A stretch of DNA of 64,000 bases. Source: TMED78 sp036337035. GTDB taxonomy: Bacteria; Pseudomonadota; Gammaproteobacteria; Steroidobacterales; Rariloculaceae. The notes beneath the pieces are model-generated. The model was not told where the DNA came from, made no database searches, and saw nothing but the letters and a program-made list of their open reading frames with translations. Location of the stretch: positions 62,001 to 126,000 of the forward strand of contig JAYZFC010000002.1 of assembly GCA_036337035.1 (NCBI GenBank). The letters run 5' to 3'. How positions within the stretch are numbered: the stretch's first letter is position 1; every line of letters starts with the position of its first letter. Position numbers and translations under genes: made by a program. This document shows positions 46,362 to 55,211 of this stretch, in pieces.

Positions 46362-47333
46362 CTAAAAAATATCCAAAGAATTATCAAGCTTAGAAATAAT
46401 AATATTTTTCACACCAGAAACCTCCTTTAGCAAAGAAGAAACCTTATTAGTAAAAATCGGTTCACATATAGCTTTTACCTGAGGTCCTGCATCTATTGTA
46501 AAAAAAACTGGTATTCCTGATTTCTGCAAATCAATAATTAAATCTATACAAGATAAAGTTGCTTTATTCCAATAAACTATTGGTGGCTGAGTAGTCATAA
46601 TAACAGAATGCATTTTTAAACAATTGCTCTGTGAAACTATAGACAATGCCTCAAAATCTTTTTTAATTATAGCTTCTCGTGCCATAGCAAGCTCGGCCGA
46701 ACTGTCTCTAATCCAATCTTTATAATAAGGTGAAGTCGATGATGATAAATTCATAGCTGATCTCGAATCTATTTTTTTATTTCTTATATCTGTAATAGCT
46801 ATGACCACTTCTAACGGCCAATGAGTTGATGGAGAGAGCTGTTTTGCAAAACTATCAGTTCCATCAGTCTTCTTTCCTAGAATCATTTCAACAAATCCAC
46901 CATATATTGACCTTGCTGCTGATCCAGATCCATGTCTAGCAATAACACTTAATTGCCTTTTGCTAAGATTAAGATCAAGAGCCTTGGATGCAGCCATAGT
47001 AATAGCAGCAAAACCTGATGCAGAAGAGGCTAATCCTGAAGCTGTAGGAAAGTTATTATTGCTTCTAATCATTGCGTAGTTATTTATTTTTGCTTCTTTT
47101 CTAATTAAATCTAAACAACTACTAAGGCGATATGGTTGGCTAATATCTTCCTTACCATCTATATATAAATAATCTCTATCAAGCCCATCTGTAAAAATTA
47201 TTTCTGTATCTGAGTACAAAGAATCTAGGGTTATCGATATAGACCCAGTAGATGGCAAATTAAGATTCTTATTTGACTTTCCCCAATACTTAATTAATGC
47301 AATATTTGCTTTAGCTCTAAAAGATGCCTTCAT
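46362..47333 (-). CDS. mvaD: Diphosphomevalonate decarboxylase
   Basis: The frame opens at 47360; the ATG at 47333 gives the family-like N terminus MKASFRAKANIALIKYWGK, so I choose it (323 residues). LPSTGSISITLDSL follows, PTASGLASSASGFAAI is the phosphate-binding loop, and FTIDAGPQVKAIC is the C-terminal motif with the conserved aspartate. It converts diphosphomevalonate to IPP with ATP use and loss of CO2. It is the first gene of the minus-strand mevalonate operon mvaD-pmk-HMGR/MVK-idi, and divergent from the prenyl synthase gene. Confidence 0.93.
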   Translation of the reverse strand: MKASFRAKANIALIKYWGKSNKNLNLPSTGSISITLDSLYSDTEIIFTDGLDRDYLYIDGKEDISQPYRLSSCLDLIRKEAKINNYAMIRSNNNFPTASGLASSASGFAAITMAASKALDLNLSKRQLSVIARHGSGSAARSIYGGFVEMILGKKTDGTDSFAKQLSPSTHWPLEVVIAITDIRNKKIDSRSAMNLSSSTSPYYKDWIRDSSAELAMAREAIIKKDFEALSIVSQSNCLKMHSVIMTTQPPIVYWNKATLSCIDLIIDLQKSGIPVFFTIDAGPQVKAICEPIFTNKVSSLLKEVSGVKNIIISKLDNSLDIF

Positions 47334-47363
47334 ATTTAACTGCTTAAATGATATAAACATCTA

Positions 47364-48272
47364 ATGGTAGCATATAAACAAAAACATGGTTCTGAGGAAA
47401 AACTATCCTTCTATAAAAAACATATAAATAATAAGATAGAATCTTTTCTGGAAAAATATCCTAATAGGCCTACTAGACTGTTAGAGGCTATAAAATATTC
47501 CGCGCTACTTGGTGGTAAAAGAATCCGTGCACTTCTGGTCTATGGGTCAGGTGAGATGCTGTCAGTAGATAGGGAGATTCTAGACCCTATTGCAGTTTCA
47601 ATTGAGCTAATCCATAGCTTCTCACTTATTCACGATGACTTGCCAAGCATGGATAATGATGATCTTAGAAGAGGTAGGCCTACACTTCATCGTGCTTTTG
47701 ATGAGGGCACAGCAATTTTAACAGGTGACATCCTACAAACAATTGCATTTGATATAGTTATAAATATTGAACAATCTTTATATTCTCCTCTAGAAAAATT
47801 AAAATTATTAGAAGAGCTAGCTTTTTCAATTGGATTGGAAGGTATGACAGGTGGGCAATATTTAGACCTAAATGTAGAAAATGCAATAGTAGATGAAGAT
47901 TATTTAAAGGATGTTTATACAAAAAAAACTGGGTCTCTTATTAAAGCAGCTATTATGATGCCGAGCTATCTCACTAATATAGAAAAAAGTACAATCAAAA
48001 AATTAGAAATATTTTCTTCTTATATTGGTTTAGCCTACCAAATAAAAGATGACCTATTAGAAATAGAGCAAACTACTGAGATTATTGGAAAAAATTCTAA
48101 TTCTGATAACATCAATCATAAAATAACTTTTCCATCTCTCATAGGAGTTGCAGAATCCAAAAGAAGGTTAATTGAGTATAGTGAAATAGCGATAGATGCT
48201 ATTTCTGAATTTGGAAATAATGGTCTTTTTTTAAAATATTTAGGTGAAATAATGACAAAAAGGGAAAGATAG
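47364..48272 (+). CDS. ispA: Polyprenyl (probably farnesyl/geranyl) diphosphate synthase
   Basis: This is a 302-residue trans-prenyltransferase. GGKRIRALLVYGSGE near residue 50, first aspartate-rich motif SLIHDDLPSMDNDDLRRGRPT near residue 92, MTGGQYLDLN near residue 168, and second motif IKDDLLEIE near residue 227. The second motif ends in glutamate rather than aspartate (DDxxE). It condenses IPP with DMAPP. The ATG is only 30 nt from the divergent mvaD start and no Shine-Dalgarno is visible, so its promoter must overlap the mvaD coding region or leader. Product chain length is not certain. Confidence 0.88.
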   Translation: MVAYKQKHGSEEKLSFYKKHINNKIESFLEKYPNRPTRLLEAIKYSALLGGKRIRALLVYGSGEMLSVDREILDPIAVSIELIHSFSLIHDDLPSMDNDDLRRGRPTLHRAFDEGTAILTGDILQTIAFDIVINIEQSLYSPLEKLKLLEELAFSIGLEGMTGGQYLDLNVENAIVDEDYLKDVYTKKTGSLIKAAIMMPSYLTNIEKSTIKKLEIFSSYIGLAYQIKDDLLEIEQTTEIIGKNSNSDNINHKITFPSLIGVAESKRRLIEYSEIAIDAISEFGNNGLFLKYLGEIMTKRER

Positions 48273-48314
48273 GTGTACTTCCAATATCTTAAAAAATAGT
48301 ACATAATTAAAATT

Positions 48315-49145
48315 ATGCATGCTTACTCAACTCAAGAAGTGGCAGACCTTCTAGGAGAAAATCCCAATAAAATTCGTGCTTATGCAAAAGCTTGCTTGCC
48401 AAATATTAAAAAAAATTCTTCTGGTCATTATCGTTTTTCTTTTCAAGATTTAGTTCTATTAAAAGCTGCTAACAACTTATTCATGTCTAATGCTAAAAGT
48501 AATAAAATATGGAAATCATTAAGATCTCTTCGTAATCATCTTCCTCATGATCGTCCCTTAAGCTCTATTCGCGTTGCTGCTCATGGAGACAAAATTATTG
48601 TCTCTGAAACCAACAAATCATGGGAAGTAGATTCTGGTCAAACAATAATGAATTTTTTAGTTAAGGATATTGAAAAAATAGCTGGTCCTTCTCTATATGC
48701 CTCTATAGATAAGTATCTTGGTAAAGCAAATACTGCAGATGAGTGGTTCTCACTAGCTTTAGAGTTTGATCAAGTTGGTGGACAACAAGATGCATGCTTA
48801 GCCTATAGGGAAGCTCTAAAAATAAACTCTAGCCATACGAGCTCACTTATTAACCTAGGAAGAATTCTTCATAAAGAAAAAAATTATGACGAAGCTGAAC
48901 AACTATACTCAGAAGCACTTTCTGTAGATCCTGAAAATTCTATAGCCGCTTTTAACTTAGGAGTAATATTTGAAGATAAAGGATATCCTAAAGATGCAAT
49001 ACAGGCCTATAAAATATCTATTGATATCAAACCAGATATGATTGATGCTCACTATAACTTAGCATTACTCTACAAAAAATTAGGTGATGAAAAAAGCTCG
49101 CTAAAACATTTTTCTACATTCCAAAACTTATTTGATAAAGGCTGA
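48315..49145 (+). CDS. MerR-like helix-turn-helix protein with C-terminal TPR repeats
   Basis: This 276-residue protein starts with a MerR-type winged helix (YSTQEVADLLGENPNKIRAYAKA and HYRFSFQDLVLLKAA). A middle region of about 70 residues (SIRVAAHGDKIIVSETNKSWEVDSG) follows, then four or so TPR units from about 145 to the end. The known MerR family uses C-terminal effector or dimer helices, so the TPR tail points to protein-protein control. It follows ispA by about 40 nt. Targets unknown. Confidence 0.8.
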   Translation: MHAYSTQEVADLLGENPNKIRAYAKACLPNIKKNSSGHYRFSFQDLVLLKAANNLFMSNAKSNKIWKSLRSLRNHLPHDRPLSSIRVAAHGDKIIVSETNKSWEVDSGQTIMNFLVKDIEKIAGPSLYASIDKYLGKANTADEWFSLALEFDQVGGQQDACLAYREALKINSSHTSSLINLGRILHKEKNYDEAEQLYSEALSVDPENSIAAFNLGVIFEDKGYPKDAIQAYKISIDIKPDMIDAHYNLALLYKKLGDEKSSLKHFSTFQNLFDKG

Positions 49146-49158
49146 ATCTATAAAAAAT

Positions 49159-50247
49159 TTAAATAATATTATAATATAGTGCTATTATTTTTTTTACAGT
49201 ATCTTCTAATGAAAAATTTTTTTCGATTGTATCTTTTGCATTCATAGATAACTTCTTACATCTATCCTGATCTCTATATAAAGATAGCATAGCCTCTCCT
49301 AGTTCCCTACTATTACCAGGCTCAACTACTAATCCAGAAAAATTATGTTTTACTAGCTCAGGATTTCCACCTACCCTTGTAACAATTGGCGTAGCTTCAT
49401 ATGCCATTGACTCAATAATTGACCTTGGCAAACCCTCGCCCCTTAAGCATGGCAATACAGAACAATGTGAAGCAGCAAGAAAAATTGAAACATCTTCTCT
49501 AAATCCTAAAATATGAAAATTATCTTTTTGGGGAGATTTTAAAACATAATTTCTTATATTTGGTTTTTCCATTCCTTCACCGATTAAAAGAAAATGCACT
49601 GAGCCATCATTTGGTAACATGCTAGCTGCCTCTATAAATACTGGTATTCCCTTCCTAGGCCTAACATTAGCCACACAAGCGATAATAAAACTTTCTTTAG
49701 GAATAGATATTTTCTCAGCATTAATTGGTAAATCTTTATACCATTCTAATTTATGACCTTTATAAATAGTAACTAGCTTATTAGAACTAATTTTCTTGTG
49801 TAAAAAATTTAGCTTAATTAAGCTTCTTCTTATTTCATCCGCAACACATATTATTTTTTCCACTCTTGGGCTAAGGATGCTTATCCAATCTAATGGGTTA
49901 AAAAAACTTACTCCACCAACTACACCTCTGTAAATAATATTCTTTACTCCCAGGCCTCTACTAGCTGCAAGACCGTTAAAAATAGCGCGTCTATGTAGAA
50001 GATGAAGAATTTGGGTATCTTGATCCTCTAAGTTTTGTCTTATAATCTTCCTTCCTTTCTTATCCCACTTGCTTGAAAAATTAACAGTCTGATAAGGAAC
50101 TTTGGCCTCTTTTAGCCAATGAATATACCTAGAATTACTATTGAGAATAACATTTATATCCAATCCAGAATTATGAAGAGCAACAAACATGGCAGTTTCT
50201 GACCTATCAGCATACTCAGCAATTATTAAAACCCTTATTTTATCCAT
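49159..50247 (-). CDS. GT4-type glycosyltransferase
   Basis: This 362-residue GT-B fold enzyme has an N-terminal acceptor domain and a C-terminal nucleotide-sugar domain. ACVANVRPRKGIPVFIEA marks the linker and first C-terminal strand. The E-x7-E motif GEGLPRSIIESMAYEATPIV is near residue 275, followed by GGNPELVK. It probably adds a sugar from an NDP donor to a lipid or polysaccharide at the inner membrane. It stands alone, convergent with the MerR-TPR gene and with no other polysaccharide genes nearby. Confidence 0.87.
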   Translation of the reverse strand: MDKIRVLIIAEYADRSETAMFVALHNSGLDINVILNSNSRYIHWLKEAKVPYQTVNFSSKWDKKGRKIIRQNLEDQDTQILHLLHRRAIFNGLAASRGLGVKNIIYRGVVGGVSFFNPLDWISILSPRVEKIICVADEIRRSLIKLNFLHKKISSNKLVTIYKGHKLEWYKDLPINAEKISIPKESFIIACVANVRPRKGIPVFIEAASMLPNDGSVHFLLIGEGMEKPNIRNYVLKSPQKDNFHILGFREDVSIFLAASHCSVLPCLRGEGLPRSIIESMAYEATPIVTRVGGNPELVKHNFSGLVVEPGNSRELGEAMLSLYRDQDRCKKLSMNAKDTIEKNFSLEDTVKKIIALYYNII

Positions 50248-50351
50248 AGAAAATATCTAAAATATTGTTAATTACATTATATTTAGTCATATTTTTAATT
50301 ATTAAGATAGTTTAATGAAAAATATTTCTAAGACTGAGATAATTGCTAACC

Positions 50352-51263
50352 ATGAATGAAAACAATATAGGTACAAGAACACACTCTAATAGTTTTGGCC
50401 AAGATATAAAAAAACCTGGTGAGGCTAGAACGATAATAGTAATTTTATTAACCGGCATCACAATGATAGCGGAAATATCTGGAGGATTATTGTTTCGCTC
50501 TATGGCGCTATTAGCAGACGGACTGCATATGGCTGCTCATGTTGCCGTATTAAGTATAAATGTCTTAGCCTATATCTATACTAGAAAAAATGCTCATAAT
50601 GAAAATTTTAGTTTTGGAACTGGCAAAATAAATACTTTAGCTGGATATACTAGTGCATTGTTACTACTTTCAGTAGCTATTTTTATGATATGGGAAAGTA
50701 TTGAAAGGCTGCTAAGTCCAGTTGAAGTGATTTTCAATCAAGCAATTATTATTTCAATTATAGGATTAATTGTTAATGGTATTTGTGCTCTTATACTTGG
50801 ACATACGCATAATCATTCTGGCGAAGATAATGTTCATTCACAAGATTCTCATAACCACGATCATAATTTAGCATCAGCTTATCTTCATGTATTAGCAGAT
50901 GCTATGATTTCCTTTTTAGCTATTTTTGCTTTATTAGTGGGGAAATTTTTTGGAATTATATGGGCTGATCCAGCTATAGGTATTATCGGTTCAATTGTTA
51001 TAGCTAGATGGGCCTTCACATTGGTTAGAAAAAGCTCAAAAATACTAGTTGATTATGACACTAATACTGACCTTAAGAAAAAAATAATTAATCTGATAGG
51101 AAAAGAATGCAGTATTAATGATTTACGTGTTTGGTCTATTGGACCGGGAATATACTCTGTAATAATATCTCTATCAAGCAAATCAAATAATTCTCCAGAA
51201 TATTATAAAAAAATTCTATCTAGCGATCATCGTATTGTTCATACAACAATAGAAATTTTATAA
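50352..51263 (+). CDS. Cation diffusion facilitator (CDF) metal exporter, DmeF-like
   Basis: A TTG at 50343 extends the frame slightly, but ATG at 50352 is preferred (303 residues). It has six hydrophobic segments. The first metal site is in LLADGLHMAAH near residue 47 and the second in YLHVLADAMIS near residue 180. A histidine-rich loop HTHNHSGEDNVHSQDSHNHD lies between helices 4 and 5. Histidine in place of the usual aspartate in the first site fits DmeF-type exporters of cobalt or nickel. It ends 12 nt before the ABC ATPase gene. Confidence 0.88.
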   Translation: MNENNIGTRTHSNSFGQDIKKPGEARTIIVILLTGITMIAEISGGLLFRSMALLADGLHMAAHVAVLSINVLAYIYTRKNAHNENFSFGTGKINTLAGYTSALLLLSVAIFMIWESIERLLSPVEVIFNQAIIISIIGLIVNGICALILGHTHNHSGEDNVHSQDSHNHDHNLASAYLHVLADAMISFLAIFALLVGKFFGIIWADPAIGIIGSIVIARWAFTLVRKSSKILVDYDTNTDLKKKIINLIGKECSINDLRVWSIGPGIYSVIISLSSKSNNSPEYYKKILSSDHRIVHTTIEIL

Positions 51264-51275
51264 TTTTAATAATTA

Positions 51276-52739
51276 ATGACTAAATCGAAAAGAATAAATT
51301 ATAAAAAATTACCAATAATTAATATTAATAATGTTGATGTTGATATCAACAATAATAAAATCTTAAGATCTTTAAATTGGAAATTAAGATCGGATGATCA
51401 CTGGGCCATAATAGGCTCAAATGGAAGTGGTAAAACATCCTTTCTAAAACTTATTTCTGGAACTCTTTGGCCAAAACCTGGATCAGGTACTAGAAGATAC
51501 AATTTTGATGGCAAAACTCATACTGATGCAGTAGAGGCATTAAAAAGAATTGCTGTTGTTAGTCATGAACTTCAGGATAGCTATACTAATCTCGGATGGG
51601 ACTTCAAAGCAATAGATATAGTTATATCAGGTATTAAAAAAACCAATATACCAAGGCTTGAATCTAGCCCAGCTGATTATATAAGAGCAAGATCTTATCT
51701 AAGAGAGCTAGGATTAACTAAATTAAATGAAAAACCATTTCTTGAATTATCGAGAGGTCAGCAAAGAAGAATACTAATTGCTAGAGCTTTGGCATTTAAT
51801 CCTAAAATTCTAATTCTAGACGAACCTGTAGCAGGTCTTGATAGAGAAGCAAGAAAATCTTTAAGAAATATAATTGAGTTAATAAGCTCTAGAATCATTA
51901 CTATATGTTCATATCATAACGATCAAGATCTCCCTATTAATACAAATAATTTATTGTATTTATCAAATGGAACGATATCAAAAAATATAGCTATTGATAA
52001 AATTGAAAAAATTCATCATAAAGATAATACAAATCAATCTCCAATCGAGGAAAAAAAATTAGCAAATAAATATAAAGAAATTATTGTAGATATACATAAT
52101 GCTAGTATCTGGATCAATAAGAATAGAATACTCTCAAATATAAATTGGAAAATATATAAAAATCAACATTGGCAAATAATTGGTCCGAACGGTTCAGGTA
52201 AGAGCACCCTACTAAGGTTATTACATGGGCAAATTAGGCCAGCTAAAGGAGGATACATTGAGTACTCTGGTATTAAAGATGCAAAAAATGTTTGGTCACT
52301 TCGAAGGCAGATTTCATGGGTTTCTCCAGAGCTACAATCAAATTATAATTATAAAACAAATGTATTTGACTGTATTGGCTCAGGATTTGATTCTAGTATT
52401 GGATTAATTAGAAAGTTAACTTCGAATGAGTTAAAAATAGTGCAAAATCTTATGGAAAAATTTAATCTTGATTCTTTTAAAAAAAGAGATATAAAAACTC
52501 TATCATATGGCCAATTTAGAAGGGTATTAATTGCAAGATCAATTGTTCATATGCCAAAATTACTATTGCTAGATGAGCCATGGGAAGGTCTTGATACAGA
52601 AAATCAATATCTTATCAATAATATCATTCAAGAAATTGTTGAATCTGGAACCCAGTTAATCTGTGCTACTCATATAGATTCAGGTAATAAAAACTTTAAA
52701 TTTACTATTCAATTAAATCATGGAAAATTAATTAGCTAG
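51276..52739 (+). CDS. Double ABC ATPase, ModF-like
   Basis: This 487-residue protein has two ABC domains and no membrane segments. Domain 1: Walker A GSNGSGKTS near residue 50, signature LSRGQQRR near 160, Walker B PKILILDEPVAGLD. Domain 2: GPNGSGKST near residue 306, LSYGQFRR near 410, PKLLLLDEPWEGLD. The overall arrangement resembles ModF/PhrA, a soluble double ATPase of unclear function, and not ABC-F translation factors, which have a long linker. No permease or molybdate-binding gene is adjacent. Confidence 0.87.
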   Translation: MTKSKRINYKKLPIININNVDVDINNNKILRSLNWKLRSDDHWAIIGSNGSGKTSFLKLISGTLWPKPGSGTRRYNFDGKTHTDAVEALKRIAVVSHELQDSYTNLGWDFKAIDIVISGIKKTNIPRLESSPADYIRARSYLRELGLTKLNEKPFLELSRGQQRRILIARALAFNPKILILDEPVAGLDREARKSLRNIIELISSRIITICSYHNDQDLPINTNNLLYLSNGTISKNIAIDKIEKIHHKDNTNQSPIEEKKLANKYKEIIVDIHNASIWINKNRILSNINWKIYKNQHWQIIGPNGSGKSTLLRLLHGQIRPAKGGYIEYSGIKDAKNVWSLRRQISWVSPELQSNYNYKTNVFDCIGSGFDSSIGLIRKLTSNELKIVQNLMEKFNLDSFKKRDIKTLSYGQFRRVLIARSIVHMPKLLLLDEPWEGLDTENQYLINNIIQEIVESGTQLICATHIDSGNKNFKFTIQLNHGKLIS

Positions 52740-52749
52740 GGGGGATTGA

Positions 52750-53508
52750 TTGGACATAAATAATAAAGTATTTGTTATTACTGGTGCCGGAAGAGGTCTT
52801 GGAGCAGCTATAGCCAAAGAGTTCGCCTCAAAAGGAGCAAGCCTTGCTTTAGTTGATATAAATCAAGCTAATTTGGAACTAACTTGTAAAGTATGCAAAA
52901 AATATGATTCAAAAATAACAACATATTTAAACGATATCTCAATTGAAGAGGATGTGATTAAATTATTTAATATGGTAATAGATGATCATGGTAGGTTAGA
53001 TGGGTTAGTTAATAATGCTGGTATCTTAAGAGATGGTCTACTAGTTAAATCTGAAGGAAAGAAAATTATCAATAAAATGTCTCTTGATGATTGGCAATCA
53101 GTTATTAATGTAAACCTAACTGGAGTCTTTTTATGTGGTAGAGAGGCAGCCCAACATATGATAAAGACAGGATCAAATGGCTGCATTATAAATATATCAA
53201 GCATTTCTAGAAGGGGAAACTTTGGGCAAACTAATTATTCAGCAGCTAAAGCCGGAGTAGCTGCTCTTACTAAAGTTTGGGCCAAAGAGTTAGCTAAATA
53301 TAATATTAGGACTAATGCAATAGCTCCTGGACTTGTGAATACAGAAATGGTTAAAAACATGAGACCTGAAATATTAGAAAAAGGAATTAAGAAAGTTCCA
53401 CTTAGAAGATTATGCAACCCTGAAGAGATTGCTCATACATCAATCTATATTGCAGAAAATGACTACTTAAATGGTGCCATAATAGAAGTAGATGGAGGCC
53501 CAAGATAA
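52750..53508 (+). CDS. Short-chain dehydrogenase/reductase, FabG-like
   Basis: This 252-residue SDR uses a TTG start supported by the strong Shine-Dalgarno AGGGGGG at 52738-52744. TGAGRGLGAAIAKEFA is the nucleotide motif, NNAGILRD the structural motif, and the catalytic Ser-Tyr-Lys are in SSISRR, NYSAAKAG. It closely resembles 3-oxoacyl-ACP reductases; in this setting a role in fatty-acid or polyhydroxyalkanoate metabolism is possible but there are no supporting neighbours. It follows the ABC ATPase by 10 nt. Confidence 0.9.
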   Translation: MDINNKVFVITGAGRGLGAAIAKEFASKGASLALVDINQANLELTCKVCKKYDSKITTYLNDISIEEDVIKLFNMVIDDHGRLDGLVNNAGILRDGLLVKSEGKKIINKMSLDDWQSVINVNLTGVFLCGREAAQHMIKTGSNGCIINISSISRRGNFGQTNYSAAKAGVAALTKVWAKELAKYNIRTNAIAPGLVNTEMVKNMRPEILEKGIKKVPLRRLCNPEEIAHTSIYIAENDYLNGAIIEVDGGPR

Positions 53509-53513
53509 GAAAT

Positions 53514-53543
53514 GGCCGGCCCATGAAAAAAAATGAGCCGACC
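53514..53543 (-). terminator. Hairpin, candidate terminator for the TorF-like porin gene
   Basis: Arms 53514-53524 and 53533-53543 form an 11-position stem around an 8-nt loop. Two positions mismatch as C-A on the plus strand but become G-U wobble pairs in a minus-strand transcript, so the structure favours the minus strand. A modest ATTTCTTA follows. It lies 67 nt after the porin stop, in the convergent gap with the SDR gene. Confidence 0.4.
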
Positions 53544-53547
53544 AAAT

Positions 53548-53582
53548 ACACCAAACAGTAGGGGAAAAATTACTGTAGGTGT
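53548..53582. other. Second inverted repeat in the convergent gap
   Basis: ACAGTA (53555-53560) pairs with TACTGT (53571-53576), and outside an AA/A internal loop ACACC (53548-53552) pairs with GGTGT (53578-53582). The 10-nt loop is GGGGAAAAAT. No T-tract follows directly on either strand, so it may protect RNA 3' ends or be a binding site, and not a standard terminator. Confidence 0.4.
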
Positions 53583-53609
53583 TGGAAAAAAATCAGCTGC
53601 CTACTCTCT

Positions 53610-54275
53610 TTATAAACCAAAACCATAACTAACGCCAAAAACAAGCTGATTAGAAGGTGTAGTTAATATATTGCTATTATTAATATGAGTGGCCGTAGCG
53701 TTATCTTGCGTAACACCTAAATTATCACTAGAAATTAAAGCAACTGACATTCCAACTCCTGAATCAAGCTCAATACCATAACCAATTTCTGTCCAATCTC
53801 CACTATTATCTTTACCAAAACTACCTGCTGTTATATATAGACCAACCGGTGTTTCAATCGTCAAAGAAGTAACTGAATATTTGGTTTCAACTGGGGCTTT
53901 GTATGTTCCATCAGCATAATCAAGAGTTACAAAACCATAGCCAAAGCTTAGATTAATCTCCTCATATGCATTATCCCAACCGTCACTATAATAATAACCG
54001 GTAAAACCCAAGCCATAACTAAAATTATCATAAGAACCTCCAAAACCAGCATAAAAATCTGACTCAATACCGTCTCCAACATCAGCCATCCAGGTTCCAA
54101 CATAAATACCATTTTCTGCTTCATAGTCAACGCCGAAAGAAGCTGAGGATTCCTCCTGATAAATTCCTCGGTAAACATAGTCACTAACATACCCGACATT
54201 GCCTGAAAGCTCAGCTATTGATATGGTGGGGAGTAGTGCCAGTGAAGTTAACACTATTTTATTATAAAATTTCAT
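53610..54275 (-). CDS. TorF family putative porin
   Basis: This 221-residue outer-membrane protein has a signal peptide ending SIAELSG, then GNVGYVSDYVYRGIYQEE, the TorF family opening. The rest is alternating beta strands rich in Gly, Tyr and Asp (FYAGFGGSYDNFSYGLGFTGYYY), ending YGFGL. AAGGAG stands 5 nt upstream of the ATG. Family function is not established but a small-molecule pore is assumed. It is divergent from the TVP38-like gene, with a 160-nt A/T-rich region between that probably holds both promoters. Confidence 0.88.
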   Translation of the reverse strand: MKFYNKIVLTSLALLPTISIAELSGNVGYVSDYVYRGIYQEESSASFGVDYEAENGIYVGTWMADVGDGIESDFYAGFGGSYDNFSYGLGFTGYYYSDGWDNAYEEINLSFGYGFVTLDYADGTYKAPVETKYSVTSLTIETPVGLYITAGSFGKDNSGDWTEIGYGIELDSGVGMSVALISSDNLGVTQDNATATHINNSNILTTPSNQLVFGVSYGFGL

Positions 54276-54435
54276 TTTAGCTCCTTAAAAATAAATATAA
54301 ATAATTTATATAATGCAGGATCTATGCCATTTATTTTTTTTATTTAAAAAACAAATATTTAGATTAGTTAAATAAAATCATAAAATGGTATAGTGCACTA
54401 AAGATTATCCCCTACGCACCAAAAAAGTTAAAAAA

Positions 54436-55137
54436 ATGAAAAAAAAAGATGTAAAACTATTGGCAATAATTATCCTCTTTTCAGCTATTCTAATTTTAGC
54501 TAATTATTTCCCTACTAAAGAATGGATTGATCAATTGCTTTTGTGGAGTAATGATAATCCCAAGTTTGCCTGGGTTACCTTCTCACTGATCTATTTGATT
54601 TCATCATTATTCCTACTTCCAGGAGCTATCATTACTCTTGCAGGGGGTTTTATTTTTGGTCTTAAACAAGGAGTTATCTTAGCATCAATTGCTAGCACAA
54701 TTGGCGCAACAGCCTCTTTTGTATTAGGAAGATATCTAATGAAAGAATCAATTCAAAATAAACTCAATCTAAAATTTAAATCAATAGATAGGCTAATTTA
54801 TGAACAAGGATTTCTAATTATATTATTATTAAGATTAACGCCAATTATCCCCTACAATATTTTGAATTATGTGCTATCAATTTCTAATGTAAATATTAAA
54901 AAATTTATCTTAGCTTCTTGGTTAGGAATGTTGCCAATGACTATATTATATACATACTTAGGAACTTTAGCTGTGAGTTTAAAGAAAGTTAATAATGTTC
55001 TTCTTGATCATCATCATAGTTTAAGTGCAATTTTTCTAATAGGTCTAGTTATCACAATCTTATTAGTCTTATATTTAACAACCATTGCTAAAAGAATTAT
55101 AAAAAAAAGATTAATAAAATGTTCGGAAATTTATTAA
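54436..55137 (+). CDS. TVP38/TMEM64 (DedA-like) membrane protein
   Basis: This 233-residue protein has about five to six membrane segments. LFLLPGAIITLAGGFIFGLKQG near residue 60 and FLIILLLRLTPIIPYNILNYVLSISNV near residue 130 are the core SNARE-associated (VTT) domain motifs. Relatives scramble or flip lipids, including undecaprenyl phosphate carriers; a specific role is not certain here. It stands alone between the TorF gene and the unrecognised gene at 55212. Confidence 0.87.
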   Translation: MKKKDVKLLAIIILFSAILILANYFPTKEWIDQLLLWSNDNPKFAWVTFSLIYLISSLFLLPGAIITLAGGFIFGLKQGVILASIASTIGATASFVLGRYLMKESIQNKLNLKFKSIDRLIYEQGFLIILLLRLTPIIPYNILNYVLSISNVNIKKFILASWLGMLPMTILYTYLGTLAVSLKKVNNVLLDHHHSLSAIFLIGLVITILLVLYLTTIAKRIIKKRLIKCSEIY

Positions 55138-55211
55138 AGCAACAGTATAATAAAGGCCTTCTTATATTTAATAATATCAAAATAATAATTTATTGATGGG
55201 GAGTATGCATC

